Shown here in pieces: positions 24,583 through 31,295 of a stretch of DNA of 35,953 bases (positions are counted from its first letter, which is position 1; every line of letters starts with the position of its first letter). The position numbers and the translations under genes are program-made. Source of the DNA: a virus; IMG/VR virus record IMGVR_UViG_3300033141_001118, positions 1-35,953 of that record. One strand, 5' to 3'. Under the pieces are notes generated by a model. The model searched no databases. It saw only the letters and a list, made by a program, of their open reading frames with translations, and had not been told where the DNA came from.

Positions 24583-25973
24583 TGCCAGATTTTAATAGAC
24601 AAAATCCAGAAGAAATAGTTTTATCAACTAATGACGAAAAAATAAGTGTTCAAAATCCACTACCCACAAATGGAGATAGTGTTTATTTTAAAGATTTAGA
24701 TATAGATAATTGTACAGCTTCAGGATTTACTTTTGATGTTGGGTCTGGAACAGAAGAAGAGGTAGTAAAGAGTTTTGTGTCAAGTGTGTTTACTGGTAAG
24801 TCTAACAACTCAATAACTAACCCAAAAACAATATATCTTCAATTTAATAGACCTATTTTAACTTCATCTTTTGGTATTAATTCAGCTCCAGGAAAATACT
24901 TCAGTAATGCCAAGGTGGTTCTTGCTCAAGGAGAATATTCCTGGACTGCTTATGATGATAGTTCCGACAATACTCAACACCAAATATTTTTATTTCCGAC
25001 CGGGCCTGTTAAGTTTAGTAGCATGACAATAACTTTTCACACAGCTAATGAAATAGGCATTGGATTAATTGGTATTTTTAAAAATATAGAGGTTGTATCT
25101 AGAATTCAAGCTTTAAAACCAGATGGGACTGTTACAGATGTTGATGCCACTGCAGGCGGTAATTTGAAATTTAGCTTAGAAGAATTTGATTCTACTTTTT
25201 TAGGAAATCCACTACCTGTGAGAGACCCACTGTTAGAAATTGCTAAAGGTAATGTGACAGGACATTCTGGAGTTAACAAGTTCGGACATGTAGAAGATAT
25301 TGATATAAGTGATGTACCAGTAGATATTTGGAATGGTGGCTCTGTTTGGGTAGCCCCAACAGCAGCAAGAACACATGACATTGTCAGTGATGATGTTAAC
25401 GACGACGTTGGAGATACAGGAGCAAGAACCATTAATATACAAGGACTTGACTCTAACTGGGAATTACAAGAAGAAGTCATCCCAATGAATGGGACGACTA
25501 ATGTAGCCACAGCAAACACCTACGTGAGAATATTTAGGATGTATGTAGTAACAGTTGGATCTAGTCTAACTAACGAAGGAAATATTACAGCAACCGCACA
25601 AGTTGATGGAACTGTAACCGCTGCAATAACCACTGGAAAAGGTCAGACACTAATGGCTATCTACACAATCCCAGCAGGAAAAACAGGTTATATAACTAAA
25701 GGATATACAACTATAACTAGACAGGATAAAACATCTGGAGCAATGGCTGAATTTGAGTTTAGGGGGAGGTTTGACGCAGACGTATCTACTAGTCCTTGGA
25801 GAACATTGTGGGCTGGTGGTATATCAGTTGATGGCTCATCCGCTTATGAGCATAGTTACTCACCATATGTGGCAGTATCTGAAAAGACTGACTTAGTTTT
25901 TAGATGTATTTATGTTTCAGACAACAACACTAAAATAGGTGCTGGGTTTGACATAATATTAATTGATGATTAG
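24582..25973 (+). CDS. Virion structural protein, beta-sandwich C-terminus
   Basis: I place the start at ATG 24582 rather than at the earlier in-frame ATG at 24528, because AGAGAGGA precedes it and it overlaps the upstream stop by 1 base; this gives 463 residues. The N-terminal half is beta-rich with Asp/Asn. The C-terminal half (RTINIQGLDSNWELQEEVIP, MNGTTNVATANTYVRIFRMY, TIPAGKTGYITKGYTTITRQ, SVDGSSAYEHSYSPYVAVSE, KTDLVFRCIYVS) is a domain widespread in phage surface proteins. Likely an appendage protein, made in the same unit as the 95-residue protein. Confidence 0.75.
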   Translation: MPDFNRQNPEEIVLSTNDEKISVQNPLPTNGDSVYFKDLDIDNCTASGFTFDVGSGTEEEVVKSFVSSVFTGKSNNSITNPKTIYLQFNRPILTSSFGINSAPGKYFSNAKVVLAQGEYSWTAYDDSSDNTQHQIFLFPTGPVKFSSMTITFHTANEIGIGLIGIFKNIEVVSRIQALKPDGTVTDVDATAGGNLKFSLEEFDSTFLGNPLPVRDPLLEIAKGNVTGHSGVNKFGHVEDIDISDVPVDIWNGGSVWVAPTAARTHDIVSDDVNDDVGDTGARTINIQGLDSNWELQEEVIPMNGTTNVATANTYVRIFRMYVVTVGSSLTNEGNITATAQVDGTVTAAITTGKGQTLMAIYTIPAGKTGYITKGYTTITRQDKTSGAMAEFEFRGRFDADVSTSPWRTLWAGGISVDGSSAYEHSYSPYVAVSEKTDLVFRCIYVSDNNTKIGAGFDIILIDD

Positions 25974-25994
25974 TATAATTAATAAGGAATAACA

Positions 25995-26090
25995 ATGCCA
26001 AAGAAAATATTAAAAAATAAAAAAACTGGTAAGAAAATCAAACTTAAAAAGAAGAAGAAAAGAAGAACAAATATTAGAAGAGTTGCATAA
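25995..26090 (+). CDS. 31-residue very basic peptide
   Basis: A short gene: SD AATAAGGAATAAC, ATG 25995, TAA 26088-26090 overlapping the next ATG. The 31 residues begin MPKKILKNKKTGKKIKLKKK and end RRVA; 19 of them are Lys or Arg and none is acidic. Placement after the virion genes and this composition suggest a DNA-condensing peptide, similar in idea to protamine-like core peptides of other viruses. Ribosome or RNA binding is an alternative. The clear SD and the coupled junction make a chance ORF unlikely. Confidence 0.6.
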   Translation: MPKKILKNKKTGKKIKLKKKKKRRTNIRRVA

Positions 26091-26476
26091 TGAAAAAGGT
26101 GTATAAAAAACTATACGATAAAAACAAAGACGGTTTCTCTTTGGCTGATAATTTTATGTTATTAGTAGTTCTTCTATACTTTACTGGCGGCTTATTCAAT
26201 CTAGATCTTTATCAAAAGTATGGATACATAATGTCTTTAATGTTGATGATACTTGCCCTGTTTCCAATATTAAACGAGTGGGATCAAAAACCAACTGGAT
26301 TATTCAGACTAATACTAGTCGTCCTTTCTGTTAGGGTGGCTTTGTACTCTTATTTAGTTATATCAATAACTTTTGGTGGGCCATTGTATAATTTCTTATG
26401 GAAACCTTATGATGCTCTTGTAATTATGACCCTCTACTTATTTACTCATAAGGAAATGTGGAATAAAAGAGCATGA
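26090..26476 (+). CDS. Multi-pass membrane protein
   Basis: A 128-residue protein with about four hydrophobic segments: NFMLLVVLLYFTGGLF, YGYIMSLMLMILALFPIL, TGLFRLILVVLSVRVALYSY and a shorter one near YDALVIMTLYLF. The N-terminus is basic (MKKVYKKLYDKNKDG), so it probably faces the cytoplasm. It opens a run of four membrane protein genes before the C39 peptidase, which suggests a lysis or envelope role. No family recognised. Confidence 0.7.
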   Translation: MKKVYKKLYDKNKDGFSLADNFMLLVVLLYFTGGLFNLDLYQKYGYIMSLMLMILALFPILNEWDQKPTGLFRLILVVLSVRVALYSYLVISITFGGPLYNFLWKPYDALVIMTLYLFTHKEMWNKRA

Positions 26477-26754
26477 ATAGACGTGTTTTTATACTATTAT
26501 CTTTAACCATGGGCTTTTTCTCAATTATTATTTTGAATCAAGAAAGAAGATTTCATCTATATCTTAAAAGACAAAATGACATTGAAGAGCTTCTTAGTAG
26601 TAAAGAAAAGGGCCGAAGAAACACATATTGTGATTTTATCCAGCATTTGGAAATTGAACACGAAATAAGTATTATAGAGCAAGCTGAGTGCATTAATGAC
26701 AATACAGATATAGACCAACTAAGAGAGGAGCTTGGTAGTGGAAAAGTTTATTAA
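26473..26754 (+). CDS. Small single-pass membrane protein
   Basis: A 93-residue protein with an N-terminal hydrophobic segment (RRVFILLSLTMGFFSIIIL) followed by a charged, helical region with two Cys. This membrane anchor plus a coiled-coil-like domain is the general form of inner-membrane spanins, but no outer-membrane partner with a lipobox is visible, so that role is only a possibility. It starts inside the upstream stop (ATGA) and the next gene begins in its last codons. Confidence 0.65.
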   Translation: MNRRVFILLSLTMGFFSIIILNQERRFHLYLKRQNDIEELLSSKEKGRRNTYCDFIQHLEIEHEISIIEQAECINDNTDIDQLREELGSGKVY

Positions 26755-27094
26755 CGAAGCCAGGGTTTTACTAATGCCTGTCTTTATTCTCACCGTCGGA
26801 TCTATGAGTAAGTTCTTGCTTTGGGATAACCGAAAGAAAACCTGGAAAGATTTTGTTGTTTTTGTTGTTTTTGGTCTATTTTTAATGATTATTATTACTT
26901 ATCTAATGAATATATTCCAAGAAGTATTTAATTTTTCAAACAGTCTCAGAGAAAATATACTCCCTTTACTATATGCCTTTTCTTCTTTAGGATCTAAGGA
27001 GATATTAGAAATATTAATTAAGAAACTACCCAATCAAATGGCTAATAAAATACTCGGGGGTTTAAATGTAGTCCCAGAAATGAAAAAGACATGA
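26738..27094 (+). CDS. Membrane protein, holin-like
   Basis: The frame opens with TTG at 26732, but GTG 26738 is preferred because AGAGAGGAG lies 7 bases before it; this gives 118 residues. There are two clear hydrophobic segments (EARVLLMPVFILTVGSMSKFLL, then FVVFVVFGLFLMIIITYLM) and a third weaker one (LPLLYAFSSLGSKEILEIL), then a basic C-terminus. Topology and place in the lysis block resemble small phage holins of the LydA type. Moderate confidence. Confidence 0.6.
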   Translation: MEKFINEARVLLMPVFILTVGSMSKFLLWDNRKKTWKDFVVFVVFGLFLMIIITYLMNIFQEVFNFSNSLRENILPLLYAFSSLGSKEILEILIKKLPNQMANKILGGLNVVPEMKKT

Positions 27095-27246
27095 AGAAAA
27101 ACAATTGTTTTAAGCTTATTATTTTTTTAATGATAGTAAATATGTTGATGAGTGTCATTTTCTTGATCAAATTATCAAAAGTTAACAACTCAGTCTCTCA
27201 GCTTCTTAACACAGTCAACACCTGGGAAGTCGAGGTAATAGAATAG
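27091..27246 (+). CDS. Small single-pass membrane protein
   Basis: A 51-residue ORF, starting at an ATGA junction, with a basic N-terminus (MKKNNCFK), one membrane segment (LIIFLMIVNMLMSVIFLI) and a polar C-terminus. It has the size and form of antiholins and other small lysis-region membrane proteins. No sequence family recognised. Confidence 0.6.
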   Translation: MKKNNCFKLIIFLMIVNMLMSVIFLIKLSKVNNSVSQLLNTVNTWEVEVIE

Positions 27247-27267
27247 TGTATTATTAATAGTAATAAT

Positions 27268-28305
27268 ATGAAATTTAAAGAACTATCACAACGCGATCCA
27301 AGATGGTCTAAAAAAAGACTAGGGTATGGAACTGGGACAATAAGTTCATACGGTTGTACTCTCACATGCTTAGCCTCATTCTCTAATTTATTACCAGATG
27401 AACTTAATAGTATTTTAAAAGGCTCTTCTTATAGAAATAGTGCTTTTGCTGGTTCTACTAAAAACCTCATAAATTGGACTAAATTAGAATCTTTAACTAA
27501 TGGACTTATCAAGTTTCATTGGAGAGGTAGAAGTTATAACAACACAAAAGTTAAAGAAGCAATTAAAAAATATGGAGCTTGTCTTGTAGAGGTTGATTTT
27601 GATGGAACTCCAAGAACTAACGATAGACATTGGATATTATTAATTGGAGATAAGAAGGCTATTGATCCTTGGACAGGAAATAAGGTTCCAACCAATAAAT
27701 ATAGTATATATACTGGTTATGCAATTATTGAAGTTAGTCGGAAAGTATCAAGTATTGAGGAGTCAATGCAAACAAATGAACTATTAAAACACATAGGAGC
27801 TGAGAACGAACAGGACGCCATTAAAACTTGGAATAAAGAAATGGCTTTTTTAAAAGATGAGCGAAAAAAAACAAAAGATCTTGAAAGCAAAATTATTTCA
27901 AAAGAGAAAACAATCTCAGAACTAGATAAGTCTCATCAATCTTATCTAGATAAACTTGCTAGTATTCTTTGGGGTGAGGGTGAACCAACTCTCTCAGATG
28001 AAAAGGCGATTAGGGAAAAAATCGAGGAGTTAGTTAAAGTCCGTGATAATGTTGATGAATTAGAAGATAAACTAGATAGAGAAGAGAAGAAACACTCAGA
28101 AGCTATTAGCAGCTATGAAGAGAGGCTTTCTAGTCTTAAGATAGAAATGCAAATAATGCAAGATAAACACTCAAAACAGATAGCTACAGTGACTCAGAGA
28201 GTAGATAAAGAGATTGAAGAACTAAAAAAACAAAGAGAACAGCAAGAAATCATCACTGGATTTATAAATTGGATTAGTAAAATATTTAAAGGAGGAAAGT
28301 CATGA
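27268..28305 (+). CDS. C39-like cysteine peptidase, putative endolysin
   Basis: A 345-residue protein. Residues 1-155 carry the papain-like C39 arrangement: Gln8 (oxyanion hole) in LSQRDPRW, Cys30 in SSYGCTLTCLAS, His121 in DRHWILLIG and Asp133 in IDPWTG. Such domains cut peptide bonds, and in phages may act on the peptide cross-links of the cell wall. Residues about 180-325 are a long coiled coil; the last 20 are basic (WISKIFKGGKS). No SD is present, and an AT-rich sequence (TATTATTAATAG) lies just before ATG. Membrane protein genes around it support a lysis role. Confidence 0.8.
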   Translation: MKFKELSQRDPRWSKKRLGYGTGTISSYGCTLTCLASFSNLLPDELNSILKGSSYRNSAFAGSTKNLINWTKLESLTNGLIKFHWRGRSYNNTKVKEAIKKYGACLVEVDFDGTPRTNDRHWILLIGDKKAIDPWTGNKVPTNKYSIYTGYAIIEVSRKVSSIEESMQTNELLKHIGAENEQDAIKTWNKEMAFLKDERKKTKDLESKIISKEKTISELDKSHQSYLDKLASILWGEGEPTLSDEKAIREKIEELVKVRDNVDELEDKLDREEKKHSEAISSYEERLSSLKIEMQIMQDKHSKQIATVTQRVDKEIEELKKQREQQEIITGFINWISKIFKGGKS

Positions 28306-28481
28306 ACATGACAAAAAAGAATCGTAAAAAATTTGCAAACAATCTATTTAGATTTACAGCTCCAATAGTGGCTGTCTTATTCGGACAACTAGCCTCTGGA
28401 GTTGATTTCAAAGCAGCTTCATTAGTGGCAATTTATGCCTTATATTCAGCTATCAGCGATTATATGAGTAAAGTTAAGTAG
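28302..28481 (+). CDS. Small membrane protein, holin-like
   Basis: A 59-residue ORF with the best SD in the window (AAAGGAGG, 6 bases before ATG 28302). It has a basic N-terminus (NMTKKNRKKFANNLFR) and two short hydrophobic stretches (FTAPIVAVLFGQLASG and KAASLVAIYALYSAISDYM). This is the usual form of very small holins or of phage membrane proteins next to the endolysin. It overlaps the peptidase stop by 4 bases. Confidence 0.65.
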   Translation: MNMTKKNRKKFANNLFRFTAPIVAVLFGQLASGVDFKAASLVAIYALYSAISDYMSKVK

Positions 28482-28886
28482 GTGGTCTTTAGTAAGGATG
28501 TTGAGCCAAACTCAAGTAATAGAGGTAAAGAGTTTTTAATACTCTCTTTATCTTCTTTGGGTTTATTAGCAATTTCATTCCTTGCATTTAGTAAGAAATC
28601 TAAAAAAGAAATAGGAAATAGAGATAAGTGGACGTGCGTCGATTGTCATAAACAATTCAAAGACGGCTGGATGGTTCACGCTTCACATAATTCAAATTCA
28701 CATCATAAGGGCCCTCATTATGATAAACCTGAGAGTGGTGCTATAAGGTGCGTGGACTGTCACCAAGAACAACACGAGCTGGGTACTTCTCTGGGTGAAT
28801 TAAATGACTCAAGGGCGGTTAACTTATTAAAACACCAAGATAGAGTTACAAGAAAGTTTAAAAAGACTGGCAAGTCTTGGTGGTAA
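28482..28886 (+). CDS. Membrane-anchored HNH-like zinc protein
   Basis: Starts at GTG 28482, the base after the previous stop; the only other Met is inside the domain. Residues 18-36 (FLILSLSSLGLLAISFLAF) form one membrane segment. Residues 51-98 hold C52-x2-C55, H66-x2-H69, H74/H75, H79 and C90-x2-C93-H94, then H98, the zinc frame and histidines of an HNH-type nuclease fold. The C-terminus is basic (RVTRKFKKTGKSWW). A nuclease tethered to the inner membrane is unusual. It might act on incoming DNA or only have kept the fold. Confidence 0.7.
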   Translation: MVFSKDVEPNSSNRGKEFLILSLSSLGLLAISFLAFSKKSKKEIGNRDKWTCVDCHKQFKDGWMVHASHNSNSHHKGPHYDKPESGAIRCVDCHQEQHELGTSLGELNDSRAVNLLKHQDRVTRKFKKTGKSWW

Positions 28887-28908
28887 TATTAAATAAAGGA
28901 AAGGAAAC

Positions 28909-29217
28909 ATGACTAGAAAACAATTTTTAGATTTTGCAAAGAGCTTTTATGATGATGCTCATTCATTAATGGAAAAAAAGAACCACGATTATTCAAGAAT
29001 AGACAATCCATTTTCTAACTTTGAGATACAAGCATTTATAGCTGGAGTTTCAGAAGAAAAAACATTCATGATGGCCCTTGGAACTAAAATAGCTAGACTG
29101 CAAGAGTTAGTTGAAAAACCAGAAAATGCCCGTGTTTCAGAATCTCTCACTGACACTTTAGCCGACCTATGTAATTATAGCGTTTTATTAGCAGGTTACT
29201 TGGAATCTAAAAAGTGA
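28909..29217 (+). CDS. Nmad1/DUF1599-family protein
   Basis: A 102-residue helical protein with the DUF1599 (nucleotide modification-associated domain 1) series: KKNHDYS at about 23-29, NPFSNF, TKIARLQELV at about 60-69 and ESLTDTLADLCNYSVLLAGY at the end. The family is related in fold to all-alpha NTP pyrophosphatases and is found in phages, often beside nucleotide-handling genes. SD GGAAAGGAAAC. The next gene, also MazG-like, overlaps by 4 bases, which points to joint action on nucleotide pools. Confidence 0.8.
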   Translation: MTRKQFLDFAKSFYDDAHSLMEKKNHDYSRIDNPFSNFEIQAFIAGVSEEKTFMMALGTKIARLQELVEKPENARVSESLTDTLADLCNYSVLLAGYLESKK

Positions 29218-29570
29218 GAGACCTTCAGGAAATGGCTGGTGACTTCTTAGAAGGGAGACCGACCATGAAGGATAATAATTCTCTTAAAAGGGTGTTTGAT
29301 CTTTTAGTGTTAGAGGTTGCAGAGGTTGCAGAGGTTTTAGACAATCCTAAGATCGTAGGAGGCGAGATTTCGGACGTGATTATCTTTTGTCTAACACTAG
29401 CTAATCTTCATGAAGTAGACCTTGAAAAAGAGGTTAGAACAAAATTAGCATTTAATAATTGTAGGTATACTGCTGATCTATTTCAGGATGGGGATTACAC
29501 GGAGTCTAGAAAACTAGTTAAGAAAAATGAGGTTCAAACTAAAAGAGACTTTTATGGCCTTGACACATAG
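29214..29570 (+). CDS. MazG-like NTP pyrophosphohydrolase
   Basis: Starts at GTG 29214 (GTGA overlap). The 118-residue product has the metal-binding E-x2-E (E34-V-A-E37) and E-x2-D (E51-I-S-D54) pairs of all-alpha NTP pyrophosphatases, and a downstream K/N/R series (RTKLAFNNCRY). These enzymes hydrolyse NTPs or dNTPs to the monophosphate, clearing non-canonical nucleotides or altering signalling nucleotides. It is the last gene before the terminator, about 85 bases downstream. Confidence 0.8.
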   Translation: MRDLQEMAGDFLEGRPTMKDNNSLKRVFDLLVLEVAEVAEVLDNPKIVGGEISDVIIFCLTLANLHEVDLEKEVRTKLAFNNCRYTADLFQDGDYTESRKLVKKNEVQTKRDFYGLDT

Positions 29571-29654
29571 TAAATAAATTTGTAAATTAAATAAATCTCG
29601 TCTGGTTATTCCTACAAAGATGTACGAGGCGAAACATCACTTTAGTGAACATTG

Positions 29655-29680
29655 AACCCCTAACGGGGGTTTTTTGTTTT
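29655..29680 (+). terminator. Intrinsic terminator
   Basis: AACCCC, loop TAACG, GGGGTT, followed by T-rich TTTTGTTTT. A typical factor-independent terminator, about 85 bases after the MazG-like gene, ending the late transcription unit. The GGGGGTTT arm is also complementary to AAACCCCC at 29681-29688, so an alternative fold could melt it. Confidence 0.8.
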
Positions 29681-29769
29681 AAACCCCCGAGGCAGGTAGA
29701 ACAAAAATAAATTTGAAAACTATAAATATGAAGAAATAGTAAATACCTCGGGGATAATTATATTATACC

Positions 29770-30470
29770 ATTTTCAATACTTGCGGGTTATTGAAAATAC
29801 ATATATAAAAATAGTTGTACTTTAACAACAACCACCAGTCTTTTACTTAGATGAGTTTTTTTAAAACTAAATCTTTCTTAAAAAATCTTTTCCGTCACAC
29901 GAAATTATTACATTTACTAAACACGGTCTATAGTCGACGCGTTTAAAATGATTACTTATCCTAACCAAGCTTTGACGCTATACGTGTACCACTAATCATG
30001 GTTTTCTATTTAATTGACTGGTGATTGTTGTTAAAACTACCTATTGACTCTAACTAGCTATATATTTTATAGTTACAGTTGTCCGCTAAGCGGAATCCCT
30101 ACAGCAATCGGGGTAAAAAATACAGAGTAAAGAGACCGTTTTTTTCTGGCAACTAGGTGGTTGCTGAACTTACTCTGTAGGTTGCCAGAAATGAGCGGTT
30201 TTTTAGTATCTCGAGCTTGTACTAACATGGAGCAGGCTTGAGTTACTAGTAAACTAGAGGTGACCAACTGGCAAGCTAACACACCGTCGCAACGGAAAGC
30301 GACTTTAAATAATCCGATGTTAGAGCAGAGCGAAGGCATGACTTGGGTCGGACTTGATGGTTTATATTTGAACCAAACTCGCTATTACGGTGACACTCAA
30401 TGAGTAAGAGAAACCCGTTTAGAACAATCAAATACCGCTTATTAATGCTTTACCTATTCAGCCAATAGGA
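29770..30470 (+). ncRNA. Large structured non-coding RNA candidate
   Basis: About 700 bases with many paired segments and no coding signal. Perfect or near-perfect pairs: 29770-29779 with 29789-29798 (10 bp); 29821-29840 with 30016-30035 (19 of 20 bp); 29854-29859 with 29863-29868; 29948-29954 with 29993-29999; 30121-30130 with 30170-30179 (10 bp); 30143-30154 with 30180-30191 (12 bp including one G-T), crossing the previous helix; 30222-30228 with 30317-30323; 30286-30290 with 30299-30303; 30358-30362 with 30371-30375; 30453-30458 with 30464-30469. Strand and exact ends are inferred from neighbouring genes. Giant phage RNAs (GOLLD, ROOL) are of similar size, but I cannot assign a family from memory. 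Origin DNA is an alternative reading. Confidence 0.6.
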
Positions 30471-30528
30471 GGCTCTCTCATATCCCTTAGAATCAGACTT
30501 AATATTAATACAAGCTTGGATAACAATT

Positions 30529-30714
30529 ATGACTAGTAAAGAAAAAGAACAATTACTAAGTAATCTTAGAAGTCTTTACAAGAAACACCCATCTTTCAGG
30601 AAAGACATTATTAAAATGGCTGAGAAGATTAAAGGATGGCCTAATAAAAAGCCTGAAAAACCGACTCCAAAAACCGACGATCTTAAGGATAATATTATTA
30701 ATTCTCTCTACTAA
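30529..30714 (+). CDS. Small basic hypothetical protein
   Basis: A 61-residue protein (KEKEQLLSNLRSLYKKHPSF, then KDIIKMAEKIKGWPNKKPEK). Basic and helical at first, Pro/Lys-rich after residue 40, acidic near the end. It is the first gene after the structured RNA region. A GGATAACAATT sequence precedes the ATG, so SD is weak. No family recognised; a small nucleic-acid-binding protein is possible. Confidence 0.6.
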   Translation: MTSKEKEQLLSNLRSLYKKHPSFRKDIIKMAEKIKGWPNKKPEKPTPKTDDLKDNIINSLY

Positions 30715-30722
30715 ACTACTAC

Positions 30723-30762
30723 TTGTAATACTATTCATACTTTGGTACTATACTCTTAGTAC
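30723..30762 (+). promoter_or_regulatory. Early promoter with overlapping dyad operator
   Basis: -35 TTGTAA (30723-30728), 17-base spacer and an extended -10 TGG-TACTAT (30743-30751). A perfect dyad GTACTA-TACTCT-TAGTAC (30745-30762) covers the -10 and the start site, the usual place for a repressor. It drives the cluster of small early genes beginning at 30782, 20 bases downstream. Confidence 0.7.
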
Positions 30763-30781
30763 GAACAAAGAAAGAATAAAT

Positions 30782-30973
30782 ATGAATCTTAACCTTTCAA
30801 CATATACAGATGCCGTTAACTACGGAGCTGATAAGAAAATAAAAAGCGAGCACTTTTGTGATAAGTGTGGATTAGAAGTGGGAAAAGATGGATTTTGGGG
30901 AATGTGTAAAGAACATTATGAAGAAGCTATTGGTAATGATCCGGCACATCCAAGTGAATGGATGGAAGTATGA
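30782..30973 (+). CDS. Small zinc-binding protein
   Basis: A 63-residue protein with CDKC (about residues 26-29) and C-K-E-H (about 42-45) that could coordinate one zinc ion. The ends are hydrophilic. It starts 8 bases after an AAAGAA-type SD. First gene under the dyad-controlled early promoter; the next gene starts at its ATGA stop. Role unknown. Confidence 0.65.
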   Translation: MNLNLSTYTDAVNYGADKKIKSEHFCDKCGLEVGKDGFWGMCKEHYEEAIGNDPAHPSEWMEV

Positions 30974-31116
30974 GGGGAGGGTGTAAGTTACCCTTAACAA
31001 TAGCAATAATAGCTATTTGTCTAACAGTAATAAAAGCAAATCAATTTTTAGAGGAAATAGAACAACTTAGAAATTTAGCACTCGGGTGTTATAACGTAAC
31101 AAGAGAGGAATTATGA
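30970..31116 (+). CDS. Small single-pass membrane protein
   Basis: A 48-residue ORF beginning at an ATGA overlap. It has a hydrophobic stretch near the N-terminus (LPLTIAIIAICLTVI) followed by a charged helix (EEIEQLRNLALG). The next ATG overlaps its stop by 4 bases. Such proteins are common among early genes of small phages, but no family is recognised. Confidence 0.55.
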   Translation: MRGGCKLPLTIAIIAICLTVIKANQFLEEIEQLRNLALGCYNVTREEL

Positions 31117-31292
31117 AAGAACAAATTACAAGAGATATGATACATAAAATTAGGCTATTAATAGCAAAGGAAGAGGGAAAAATAAGCGGTTTTCAATTAA
31201 TAAAACCAACGAATGATAGAGAAATTATGAAGGCACATATAAGAATAGTTGCTTTTTTTAATGCTATCGAAGAAATAGAAGGAGGGTATTAA
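31113..31292 (+). CDS. Small hypothetical protein
   Basis: A 59-residue helical protein (KEQITRDMIHKIRLLIAKEE then KAHIRIVAFFNAIEEIEGGY). Both ends fit the overlapping-gene pattern: SD AGAGAGGAAT lies within the previous gene. No recognised domain. Confidence 0.6.
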   Translation: MKEQITRDMIHKIRLLIAKEEGKISGFQLIKPTNDREIMKAHIRIVAFFNAIEEIEGGY

Positions 31293-31295
31293 AAT

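Larger units (their letters stand above)
29571..30528 (+). other. 958-base stretch without a protein gene
   Basis: The only gap over 300 bases. It holds a terminator (29655-29680), nested inverted repeats at 29665-29753, a 10 bp hairpin (29770-29798), and the structured RNA candidate to about 30470. There is no + strand frame with a plausible SD and protein. The G+C of 30241-30360 is 57 of 120 bases, clearly above that of the surrounding coding DNA by eye. Confidence 0.9.

Noticed and set aside
26732-26737. TTG start for the holin-like gene
   Set aside because: The SD AGAGAGGAG would be only 2 bases away; GTG 26738 has the proper 7-base spacing.
29571-29650. tRNA before the terminator
   Set aside because: A CTCGT/ACGAG pair and a CACT-TT-AGTG hairpin are present, but no complete cloverleaf, anticodon arm or CCA-adjacent stem of 7 bp can be drawn.
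30073-30339. 88-residue minus-strand frame in the non-coding region
   Set aside because: No SD, Cys/Leu-rich low-quality sequence, opposite to all other genes, and it overlaps the paired segments that better explain the region.
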